51,833 bases of DNA from an uncultured Coprococcus sp. Its GTDB lineage: Bacteria > Bacillota > Clostridia > Lachnospirales > Lachnospiraceae. Of this stretch, positions 45,684 to 51,833 are shown one piece after another. Under the pieces are notes generated by a model that saw only the letters and a list, made by a program, of their open reading frames with translations, did not search any database and was not told the DNA's origin. Position 1 is the stretch's first letter; each line of letters starts with the position of its first letter. The stretch is from NCBI GenBank assembly GCA_947632705.1, contig CANRQE010000012.1:1-51833 (forward strand), read 5' to 3'. Made by a program: the position numbers and the translations under genes.

Positions 45684-45736
45684 CGCCGGAGTTTCCATAG
45701 AAAAGCCAGTCGGTTTTTTTATGATAAGCTCCGGCG
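45684..45736 (+). promoter_or_regulatory. Long-range hairpin between aspartokinase and dCMP deaminase genes
   Basis: CGCCGGAG (45684-45691) and CTCCGGCG (45729-45736) are perfect 8-bp arms. The 37-base loop holds a GGTTTTTTT block. The 3' arm ends just before the deaminase ribosome site, so the structure might affect read-through or translation. Function unproven. Confidence 0.4.
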
Positions 45737-45759
45737 TCATATTCAGGGAGGGTATGCGA

Positions 45760-46239
45760 ATGAAAAGAACTGATTATATCAGCTGGGACCAGTACTTTAT
45801 GGGAATTGCCATGCTGTCAGCCCAGAGAAGCAAGGACCCGTCCACGCAGGTCGGGGCATGTATCGTAGATGATAACAACAGAATTTTATCAGTTGGCTAC
45901 AATGGTATGCCGTCCGGCTGTGAGGATGACGTCATGCCGTGGGGTAAGACAGGCAGCCCGTTGGAAAATAAATATTTTTTTGTCTGCCATGCGGAGCTGA
46001 ATGCGATTTTAAATTATCGTGGCGGCAATCTCAAGGATGCACATGTATATTCCACTCTGTTTCCATGTAACGAATGTGCAAAAGCCATTATACAATGTGG
46101 AATCAAAGAGGTTATTTATCTGTCAGACAAATATGCAAATACGGAGAGCACGATAGCCTCCAAGCGTATGTTTGATCTGGCGGGCGTTACATACAGGGCC
46201 TTTGAAGTAAAAGGAAAACAAATTACATTTGATCTATAG
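45760..46239 (+). CDS. dCMP deaminase family protein
   Basis: A 159-residue zinc cytidine/deoxycytidylate deaminase: YISWDQYFMGIAMLSAQRS, DPSTQVGACIVD, the HAELNAI zinc and glutamate motif, and PCNECAKAI. It likely deaminates dCMP to dUMP for dTMP synthesis; a ComEB-like protein is the alternative. ATG 45760 follows GGGAGGG by seven bases. The frame is open much further upstream, into the aspartokinase end, but that part has no sign of coding. Confidence 0.92.
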   Translation: MKRTDYISWDQYFMGIAMLSAQRSKDPSTQVGACIVDDNNRILSVGYNGMPSGCEDDVMPWGKTGSPLENKYFFVCHAELNAILNYRGGNLKDAHVYSTLFPCNECAKAIIQCGIKEVIYLSDKYANTESTIASKRMFDLAGVTYRAFEVKGKQITFDL

Positions 46240-46248
46240 GAGGATCAC

Positions 46249-46779
46249 ATGAGCGGTAATCATTTAGAGATGGATGCAGGTATGAATAAAAAAGTTATGC
46301 TGGGGTTTTTGTTTTACAACGGCTATGTCAGTCCGGCAGGGTTTGCCGGTATTCTGGTTGGAATCATAGCATGGATATTTGCCGGCTTATATCACACGAA
46401 GCTGGGTGTGCCTGCGATAGCGGTGCTGATACTGATTGGCTGTATGTTTTTGCTGCTGAAGCCATGGATGCTGTATATTCAGGCGGGCAGTATTATGAAG
46501 AATGAATCCTGCTACCGGAAGCCGATGCATTATTCTTTTGATTCTCAGGGAATTGTGATCACGCAGGATAATGAAAATGAGTTCCTTTCCTGGAACAAGG
46601 TGAAGAAAATGGTTCTGACAGCGTCTATGCTGGCAATTTATGATACAAAGCAGCATGCATTCATCCTGCCTTTATCAGAGGCGGGTGAGGAAAAGGAGCG
46701 TCTGCTTGTACTAATCCGGCAGGCCGCATCCGAGAATAAGTGGAAATTCAAGGATTTCTATAAGAATAATGAGAGATAG
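46249..46779 (+). CDS. YcxB-like membrane protein
   Basis: A 176-residue protein with two membrane segments (about 28-48 and 53-72) followed by a YcxB-type soluble domain (about 85-170; HYSFDSQGIVITQDNENEF, then LSWNKVKKMVL). Function of the family is unknown. AGGAGG lies upstream. It overlaps nothing and leads into tsaE within five bases, so it belongs to the tsa operon. Confidence 0.78.
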   Translation: MSGNHLEMDAGMNKKVMLGFLFYNGYVSPAGFAGILVGIIAWIFAGLYHTKLGVPAIAVLILIGCMFLLLKPWMLYIQAGSIMKNESCYRKPMHYSFDSQGIVITQDNENEFLSWNKVKKMVLTASMLAIYDTKQHAFILPLSEAGEEKERLLVLIRQAASENKWKFKDFYKNNER

Positions 46780-46783
46780 AGAG

Positions 46784-47206
46784 ATGAAAGAAAGCTTTTG
46801 TAAAGAAGATACTTATCGGATTGGAAAGGAACTGGGACAGCAGGCGGTATCCGGACAGGTATATTGCATATACGGAGATCTGGGGGTCGGAAAGACCGTT
46901 TTTGCCCAGGGCTTTGCTGACGGACTCGGCATTAGGGATGTTGTAAACAGTCCGACCTTTACGATTGTAAAGGAATATGAGGGAGGCAGATTGAAGCTGT
47001 ATCATTTCGATGTTTACCGCATCGGGGACGTGGATGAAATGGAAGAGATCGGATATCAGGACATGATAGACGGAGACGGGGTCTGTCTGATCGAATGGGC
47101 AAATCTGATTGAAGAAATTCTCCCTCCGCATTATATTCAGATTACGATTGAGAAGAATACGGAACGGGGACCGGATTACAGACAAATGGAGATAGAAGAG
47201 GTTTAA
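46784..47206 (+). CDS. tsaE: tRNA threonylcarbamoyladenosine biosynthesis ATPase TsaE
   Basis: A 140-residue P-loop ATPase needed for the t6A modification of tRNA. Walker A YGDLGVGKT, the family block NSPTFTIVKEYEG, HFDVYRI and IEWANLIE. Start uncertain: ATG 46784 aligns with family N-termini; an in-frame ATG at 46769 would add five residues and overlap the previous gene. Works with TsaB and TsaD encoded downstream. Confidence 0.94.
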   Translation: MKESFCKEDTYRIGKELGQQAVSGQVYCIYGDLGVGKTVFAQGFADGLGIRDVVNSPTFTIVKEYEGGRLKLYHFDVYRIGDVDEMEEIGYQDMIDGDGVCLIEWANLIEEILPPHYIQITIEKNTERGPDYRQMEIEEV

Positions 47207-47207
47207 A

Positions 47208-47948
47208 ATGAGAATTCTGGGATTTGACAGCTCAGGGCTTGTAGCGTCTGTTGCTGTTGTAGAAGAAGACAGCTTGATAGCGGAATATACAATGAATCAT
47301 AAAAAAACCCATTCGCAGACGCTGCTCCCGATGCTGGACGAGATGCTTGCCATGGCTGAGATATCGCTGGATACAATAGACGGCTTAGCCATAGCCGCAG
47401 GTCCGGGATCCTTTACGGGACTCAGGATAGGCTCCGCAACCGTGAAAGGTCTGGCTCTTGCCCTTGATATCCCGGTCATTCCGGTGCCGACGCTGGAAGC
47501 TCTGGCATATAACCTTTGGGGAAGTGACGGCCTGATCTGTCCGATCATGGACGCCAGAAGAAATCAGGTATATACAGGCTGTTATTCCTTTGACCAAAAT
47601 GAAAAGCTTATAATGGAGATGGATCAGATTCCAATGGATATGGAGGAACTGATTGCACTCCTTAACCGGAAAGGACGGAAGGTTATCTTTCTGGGAGACG
47701 GAGTCGTACCGTATCGCAAAAAGATTGTGGACGGGATGAAGATTCCGTACACATTTGCCCCTGCCCATATGAACAGGCAGAGAGCCGCTTCCGTTGCCGT
47801 CTGCGGATGCATCCGTTTTCGTCAGGGATATTACGAGAACGGAGACGACCATAAACCGGTTTACCTCAGGGTTTCACAGGCAGAACGGGAACGCAGTGAA
47901 AGGGAAAAGGAAAACAGACATGATACAACAGCGGCAGGAGATAAGTGA
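47208..47948 (+). CDS. tsaB: tRNA t6A biosynthesis protein TsaB
   Basis: A 246-residue ASKHA-fold partner of TsaD. ILGFDSSGLVASVAVVE at the start, the KTHSQTLLPMLDEML helix, AAGPGSFTGLRIG and PIMDARRNQVYTG. It lacks the metal-binding histidines of TsaD, as expected of the non-catalytic paralogue. It begins one base after the tsaE stop. Confidence 0.95.
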   Translation: MRILGFDSSGLVASVAVVEEDSLIAEYTMNHKKTHSQTLLPMLDEMLAMAEISLDTIDGLAIAAGPGSFTGLRIGSATVKGLALALDIPVIPVPTLEALAYNLWGSDGLICPIMDARRNQVYTGCYSFDQNEKLIMEMDQIPMDMEELIALLNRKGRKVIFLGDGVVPYRKKIVDGMKIPYTFAPAHMNRQRAASVAVCGCIRFRQGYYENGDDHKPVYLRVSQAERERSEREKENRHDTTAAGDK

Positions 47949-48441
47949 TGCCTCAGGCATACGAATTCAGGAGGCAGGAAAAGAACAGCTTCCGGAGATT
48001 GCAGAACTGGAAGCAGACATATTTCAGCCGCCCTGGAATGAGCAGATGATATCGGCGTCCTTATATGGAACGAACGATATGGTTTTCACTGCTGTAGGAG
48101 CGTCGCCGTCCGGAAAAAAACAGGTACTCGGATATTGTATTTTCGCAATCCATTGTGAGGATTGTGAATTATACAGAATTGCAGTCCGCCCGGATTACAG
48201 AGGCAGGGGGATTGCCAAAGCAATGATGACGCAGATGATAAAGTACTGTAAAGAAAAACAGGGTGAAAATATCCTTCTTGAGGTGCGGTCCTCCAATCAG
48301 ACGGCGGCAGCCTTATACGAGTCATTCGGGTTTGAGGAAATTGCAAGGAGAAAAGGATATTACAGAGAACCGCAGGAGGATGCAAGGATCATGAAGCTTG
48401 CAAACATTTCCACTAGGATTCCGGATGAACATCCGATATAA
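47920..48441 (+). CDS. rimI: Ribosomal protein S18 alanine N-acetyltransferase RimI
   Basis: A 173-residue GNAT acetyltransferase. EIAELEADIFQPPWNEQM is the RimI N-terminal pattern, the acetyl-CoA loop is VRPDYRGRGIAKAMM, and LEVRSSNQTAAALYESFGF completes it. ATG 47920 is preceded by AAAAGGAAA and overlaps the end of tsaB by 29 bases. rimI next to tsaB is a widespread arrangement. Confidence 0.93.
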   Translation: MIQQRQEISDASGIRIQEAGKEQLPEIAELEADIFQPPWNEQMISASLYGTNDMVFTAVGASPSGKKQVLGYCIFAIHCEDCELYRIAVRPDYRGRGIAKAMMTQMIKYCKEKQGENILLEVRSSNQTAAALYESFGFEEIARRKGYYREPQEDARIMKLANISTRIPDEHPI

Positions 48442-48483
48442 TCGGATGTGTAAAAAAGTCGAAAATCATAGGAGATGAAGAGC

Positions 48484-48699
48484 ATGCAGGAAATTTTTTG
48501 CAATATGTGCGGTAAAAAACAGAAGACAGAGTCAGATATTCTGATGGAGGATACACTTTCCGTGACAAAGCAGTGGGGATACTTTTCTAAGAAGGATGGA
48601 GAAATTCATCATTTTTGCCTGTGCGAAGACTGTTATGACAAGTGGATTGAAAATTTTGTCATCCCTGTTGAAAAGAAGCATACTGTGGAATATTTGTAA
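48484..48699 (+). CDS. Small zinc-ribbon-like protein (71 aa), unknown
   Basis: Not assigned to a named family. Cysteine pairs CNMC near the N-terminus (FCNMCGKK) and CLCEDC (FCLCEDCYDKW) would form a treble-clef or zinc-ribbon site; a conserved-looking Trp-rich segment lies between. ATG 48484 follows AGGAG by nine bases. It sits inside the tsa/rnz run, so a role in RNA modification or processing is possible but not shown. Confidence 0.75.
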   Translation: MQEIFCNMCGKKQKTESDILMEDTLSVTKQWGYFSKKDGEIHHFCLCEDCYDKWIENFVIPVEKKHTVEYL

Positions 48700-48720
48700 C
48701 AGATTGTTGGAGGAGAAAAA

Positions 48721-49629
48721 ATGCTGGATGTCTGTTTGCTTGGAACAGGTGGGATGATGCCATTGCCGCATAGGGCTTTGACATCCCTGATGGTAAGATA
48801 TAATGGAAGCTCGATTCTGATCGACTGCGGGGAGGGAACCCAGGTTTCTCTCAAGCAGCAGGGCTGGAGCTTCAAATCAATTGATGCGATCTGTTTTACG
48901 CATTTTCATGCAGACCATATCAGCGGACTGCCGGGCCTGCTTTTGACGATCGGAAATGCAGAGCGGACAGAGCCCCTCCTGATGATCGGTCCGAAGAGAC
49001 TGGAACGTGTCGTGAATGCCCTGCGGATCATTGCACCCGAGCTGCCGTTTGAGATACAGTTTCAGGAGCTTTCGGAGGAAGAAGAGAGCTTTGATGTCTG
49101 CGGACTGCGGGTAGAAGCATTCCGCGTGCTTCACAATGTGACCTGCTATGGATATTCCATAAGTCTTGACCGGGTAGGAAAATTTGATGCGGAAAAAGCC
49201 AAAGCCCTTGCCATTCCGCTTCCCTGCTGGAACAGACTGCAGAAAGGAAATACCATAGAGCTGAATGGGCAGACCTATACGCCGGATATGGTGCTTGGTC
49301 CGCCGAGAAAAGGATTGAAGCTCACCTATTGCACGGATACCAGACCGACGCCTTTGATCGTTTCACATGCGGCTCAGTCAGATCTGCTGATCTGCGAGGG
49401 TATGTACGGAGAAGACGAAAAGCTGCAGAAAGCACTGGAGCATAAGCATATGACCATGTATGAGGCTGCAGAAATTGCCGCAGAGGCAGATGTAGGGGAA
49501 CTGTGGCTGACCCATTACAGTCCTTCTCTGATCAGACCTGCCCAGTATATGGACAAGGTCAGGGCAATTTTTCCAAGAGCGGTTGCGGCAAAGGACAGAA
49601 TGGAGACGGTACTGAAATTTGAAGATTAA
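48721..49629 (+). CDS. rnz: Ribonuclease Z (tRNA 3' processing)
   Basis: A 302-residue metallo-beta-lactamase-fold endonuclease that trims the 3' trailer of tRNA precursors lacking an encoded CCA. The motif THFHADHISGLPG gives the zinc ligands, with LIDCGEGTQ before it and later H and D ligands in YCTDTRPT and LTHYSPS. GGAGG lies upstream. The two tRNA-Ser genes at the right edge have no encoded CCA, so they would need this enzyme. Confidence 0.95.
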   Translation: MLDVCLLGTGGMMPLPHRALTSLMVRYNGSSILIDCGEGTQVSLKQQGWSFKSIDAICFTHFHADHISGLPGLLLTIGNAERTEPLLMIGPKRLERVVNALRIIAPELPFEIQFQELSEEEESFDVCGLRVEAFRVLHNVTCYGYSISLDRVGKFDAEKAKALAIPLPCWNRLQKGNTIELNGQTYTPDMVLGPPRKGLKLTYCTDTRPTPLIVSHAAQSDLLICEGMYGEDEKLQKALEHKHMTMYEAAEIAAEADVGELWLTHYSPSLIRPAQYMDKVRAIFPRAVAAKDRMETVLKFED

Positions 49630-49641
49630 AGGGAACGGGAT

Positions 49642-50661
49642 ATGAAAGACGATGTAAAGATTCTTGCCATTGAATCCTCCTGTGATGAAACATCCGCAGC
49701 GGTTGTGGTAAATGGCAGGAAGGTGTTATCCAATATTATATATTCACAGATCGAGATTCATACTGTATATGGTGGCGTGGTTCCGGAAATTGCCTCCAGA
49801 AAGCATGTGGAAAAGATCAATCAGGTAATCCGTGCAGCGTTAGAAGAAGCAAAATGTACATTGGATGATATCGATGCAGTTGCAGTTACCTATGGACCCG
49901 GACTGGTCGGTGCCTTGTTAGTGGGGCTTGGCGCTGCAAAGGCAATCAGCTATGCAAAGAAGCTTCCGCTAATCGGCGTACACCATATTGAAGGTCATAT
50001 TGCCGCCAATTTCATAGAATATCCGGAGCTGGAACCGCCGTTTATGTGTCTGGTGGTATCAGGCGGACATACGCATCTGGTCAGGGTGAAGGATTACGGC
50101 AGCTTTGATATTTTAGGAATTACCAGGGACGATGCGGCAGGGGAAGCATTTGATAAGGTAGCGAGAGCAATCGGACTGGGCTATCCGGGGGGACCCAAGT
50201 TAGACAAGCTGGCCAAAGAGGGAAATCCTGATGCCATAGTGTTTCCAAAAGCGAAGATTTCCGATTCTGAATTTGATTTCAGTTTCAGCGGTTTGAAATC
50301 TGCAGTCCTAAACTATATCAATCAGGCGCAAATGCGGGGAGAAACCATCCGGACAGCAGATGTGGCAGCTTCCTTTCAAAAGGCGGTCACGGAGGTGCTG
50401 ACAGAGCACGCCGTATGGGCAGCGAAAAGATTTGATATGGACAAGCTGGCGCTGGCAGGCGGCGTGGCATCCAATTCCGCACTCCGGGCAGCCATGGATC
50501 AGGCGTGTAAAAAAGAAAACATACATTTGTATTATCCGTCGCCGTTACTTTGCACAGATAATGCCGCCATGATCGGTGCCGCCGGATATTACGAATATAA
50601 AAAGGGAATCAGGCATGGATGGGATCTGAACGCAGTACCTAATCTGAAGCTGGGTGAATGA
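49642..50661 (+). CDS. tsaD: tRNA threonylcarbamoyltransferase TsaD
   Basis: A 339-residue catalytic subunit for t6A formation at A37 of ANN-decoding tRNAs. [16 protein letters not shown] start, the metal-binding [28 protein letters not shown], and the closing [16 protein letters not shown]. Third member of the TsaB-TsaD-TsaE set, all in this run. Confidence 0.97.
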   Translation: MKDDVKILAIESSCDETSAAVVVNGRKVLSNIIYSQIEIHTVYGGVVPEIASRKHVEKINQVIRAALEEAKCTLDDIDAVAVTYGPGLVGALLVGLGAAKAISYAKKLPLIGVHHIEGHIAANFIEYPELEPPFMCLVVSGGHTHLVRVKDYGSFDILGITRDDAAGEAFDKVARAIGLGYPGGPKLDKLAKEGNPDAIVFPKAKISDSEFDFSFSGLKSAVLNYINQAQMRGETIRTADVAASFQKAVTEVLTEHAVWAAKRFDMDKLALAGGVASNSALRAAMDQACKKENIHLYYPSPLLCTDNAAMIGAAGYYEYKKGIRHGWDLNAVPNLKLGE

Positions 50662-50741
50662 TCCCGGCCAAAGATGATATATAAATAGGAAATAAAGCAT
50701 GAATCATGCCGGTGTGAACAAAAAGACAGGAGAATGGCAAG

Positions 50742-51455
50742 ATGAAAGAAAAAATATCTGCAATTGTTCTGGCTGCGGGAAAGGGCAGCAGGATGAAAAG
50801 TGACATACAAAAACAGTTTATGCTACTGGGTGATTATCCGGTAGTATATTATTCTCTGGCGGCTTTTGAAAACAGTCCGGTAGATGAGATTCTGCTTGTT
50901 ACAGGAGAAAAGGATATTCCATATTGCAGACAGGAGATTGTGGAGCGTTATGGATTCCGGAAAGTAGCGGCAGTGATTGCAGGCGGAAAGGAGCGGTATG
51001 AATCCGTATACAAAGGCCTATGCAGTCTGAAGGATTGTTCTTATGTGATCGTTCATGACGGGGCAAGACCCTTTGTAACGGACAGGATGATCCGGGACAG
51101 CCTTTCAGAGGTAAAAAGAAGCAGAGCCTGTACCGTCGGCGTACCGGTCAAGGATACGATTAAAATCGTAGATGAAGAGATGAAGGGCGTGGCGACTCCC
51201 GACCGGAAGACACTGTGGCAGATCCAGACGCCGCAGACCTTTGAATATGCTTTGCTGCGGCATGCATATGACACGATGCTCCGTACCGGAAATACGCATG
51301 TGACAGATGATACGATGATTGTGGAACAGTATGAAAATATAAGCGCCAAAGTCCTTGAAGGAGGCTATTTTAATCTCAAAATAACAACCCCGGAGGATTT
51401 GAAATTTGCGGAAATTTTTTTGGGAAAAGTTGTTGACATGAATGTAGATGAGTGA
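50742..51455 (+). CDS. ispD: 2-C-methyl-D-erythritol 4-phosphate cytidylyltransferase IspD
   Basis: A 237-residue enzyme of the MEP isoprenoid pathway, joining CTP and MEP. IVLAAGKGSRMKSDIQKQFM is the CTP-binding loop with the catalytic Lys/Arg; VIVHDGARPFV, GVPVKDTIK and TPQTFEYALL are family motifs. The promoter for the tRNA genes begins inside its last codons. Confidence 0.95.
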   Translation: MKEKISAIVLAAGKGSRMKSDIQKQFMLLGDYPVVYYSLAAFENSPVDEILLVTGEKDIPYCRQEIVERYGFRKVAAVIAGGKERYESVYKGLCSLKDCSYVIVHDGARPFVTDRMIRDSLSEVKRSRACTVGVPVKDTIKIVDEEMKGVATPDRKTLWQIQTPQTFEYALLRHAYDTMLRTGNTHVTDDTMIVEQYENISAKVLEGGYFNLKITTPEDLKFAEIFLGKVVDMNVDE

Positions 51456-51461
51456 TAATAT
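51433..51461 (+). promoter_or_regulatory. Promoter of the tRNA-Ser genes
   Basis: Consensus TTGACA (51433-51438), 17 bases, TAATAT (51456-51461); GATAAT at 51454-51459 is an alternative -10 with a 15-base spacer. It lies at the ispD 3' end, 50 bases before the first tRNA. Confidence 0.65.
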
Positions 51462-51511
51462 AAACAAGTCGCTGATGAAATGGCGACATTTATAAAATTG
51501 AGATATAGCAT

Positions 51512-51597
51512 GGAGAGATATCGAAGTGGTCATAACGAGGCGGTCTTGAAAACCGTTTGTCCGCAAGGGCGCGAGGGTTCGAATCCCTCTCTCTCCG
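51512..51597 (+). tRNA. tRNA-Ser (UGA anticodon)
   Basis: Acceptor GGAGAGA pairs with TCTCTCC plus discriminator G. The anticodon loop CTTGAAA gives UGA. A long class II variable arm (GTCCGCAAGGGC region) and T-loop TTCGAAT are present. CCA is not encoded. Confidence 0.95.
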
Positions 51598-51638
51598 CTT
51601 GCTTTTCGGAAAACGAAAAGTTTAAGCGCTTGATACTG

Positions 51639-51727
51639 GGAGAAGTACCCAAGCGGTTGAAGGGGCTCCCCTGGAAAGGGAGTAGGTCGTTAATAGCGGC
51701 GCGAGGGTTCAAATCCCTCCTTCTCCG
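51639..51727 (+). tRNA. tRNA-Ser (GGA anticodon)
   Basis: Acceptor GGAGAAG pairs with CTTCTCC plus discriminator G. Anticodon loop CTGGAAA gives GGA. Class II variable arm, T-loop TTCAAAT. CCA is not encoded. It lies 41 bases after the other tRNA-Ser and probably shares its transcript. Confidence 0.95.
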
Positions 51728-51739
51728 TTCACGATATAC

Positions 51740-51833
51740 TTAGTATTGAGTGAAAAAGAACCTTGAAAAACGAACAACATGACAACCCTGAAATTCCAAG
51801 CAGAGAATTTCAAAGAACAGACGAACGGACCGG
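51740..51833 (+). other. Probable rRNA operon leader (window ends inside it)
   Basis: The stretch GAACCTTGAAAAACGAACA resembles the CTTGAAAA-type antitermination/processing segments that precede 16S or 23S rRNA in Firmicutes. GAAATTC (51790-51796) and GAATTTC (51805-51811) then form a perfect 7-bp dyad that could be part of a processing stem. No rRNA sequence itself is reached. Confidence 0.4.

Noticed and set aside
45628..45759. N-terminal extension of the dCMP deaminase overlapping aspartokinase
   Set aside because: The extension has no family similarity, and a strong ribosome site precedes ATG 45760.
51480..51743. Plus-strand open frame of 87 codons at the right edge
   Set aside because: It runs across two tRNA-Ser genes with full cloverleaf features, so it is not coding.
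1..51833. CRISPR arrays or complete insertion sequences
   Set aside because: No regularly spaced direct repeats and no transposase motifs were seen.

Overview
This window looks like chromosomal DNA from a gut-type Firmicute, most likely a Lachnospiraceae-like member of the Clostridia. Support comes from moderate-to-low GC with strong AGGAGG-type ribosome sites, a SpoVG gene, a GlgC/GlgD pair, long-form HPF, desulfoferrodoxin, a PerR-like Fur protein, and a hom / apgM-type 'proposed homoserine kinase' / aspartokinase run. I cannot name a genus or species from sequence alone.

Region 1 (1-9.1 kb) is accessory. It opens with a Tn916/phage-type tyrosine integrase, followed by about 360 bp of non-coding DNA with inverted repeats and a clean terminator, then a YgjP-type metallopeptidase. 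Convergent to that is a complete vanG-type glycopeptide-resistance gene set on the minus strand: vanR-vanS-vanG-vanXY-vanT. It encodes a D-Ala:D-Ser ligase, a D,D-peptidase that removes D-Ala ends, and a membrane serine racemase. The vanR receiver domain carries a one-base deletion, so the cluster may be silent or constitutive rather than inducible. A PuuD-like glutamine amidotransferase lies just upstream of vanR.

Region 2 (9.1-24.5 kb) holds a small hydrophilic protein gene, a possible diacylglycerol-kinase remnant, desulfoferrodoxin, a cytoplasmic alpha-amylase, a DUF11-type protein without a signal peptide, ahpC with a domain-permuted AhpF-like reductase, an AEC permease, a YugP zinc metallopeptidase next to a protease-less FtsH-like AAA ATPase, a histidine phosphatase, a MacB-like ABC exporter and HelD.

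Region 3 (24.5-34.5 kb) is regulatory and metabolic: a LysR regulator divergent from a small helical protein plus alpha/beta hydrolase, a lysophospholipase-like hydrolase, a FIST-GGDEF diguanylate cyclase, a GntR-ABC operon with a readable promoter/operator, a PerR-like regulator, a PF06089-type asparaginase with an acidic tail, and an XRE regulator.

Region 4 (34.7-51.8 kb) is mostly housekeeping, all on the plus strand: glgC-glgD, spoVG, hpf, secA, prfB (with programmed +1 frameshift), hom-apgM-lysC, dCMP deaminase, tsaE-tsaB-rimI-(zinc-ribbon)-rnz-tsaD, ispD, two tRNA-Ser genes, and what looks like the start of an rRNA operon leader at the right edge. No CRISPR array or complete IS element was seen.

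All function calls are by motif and family recognition. No database search was run.
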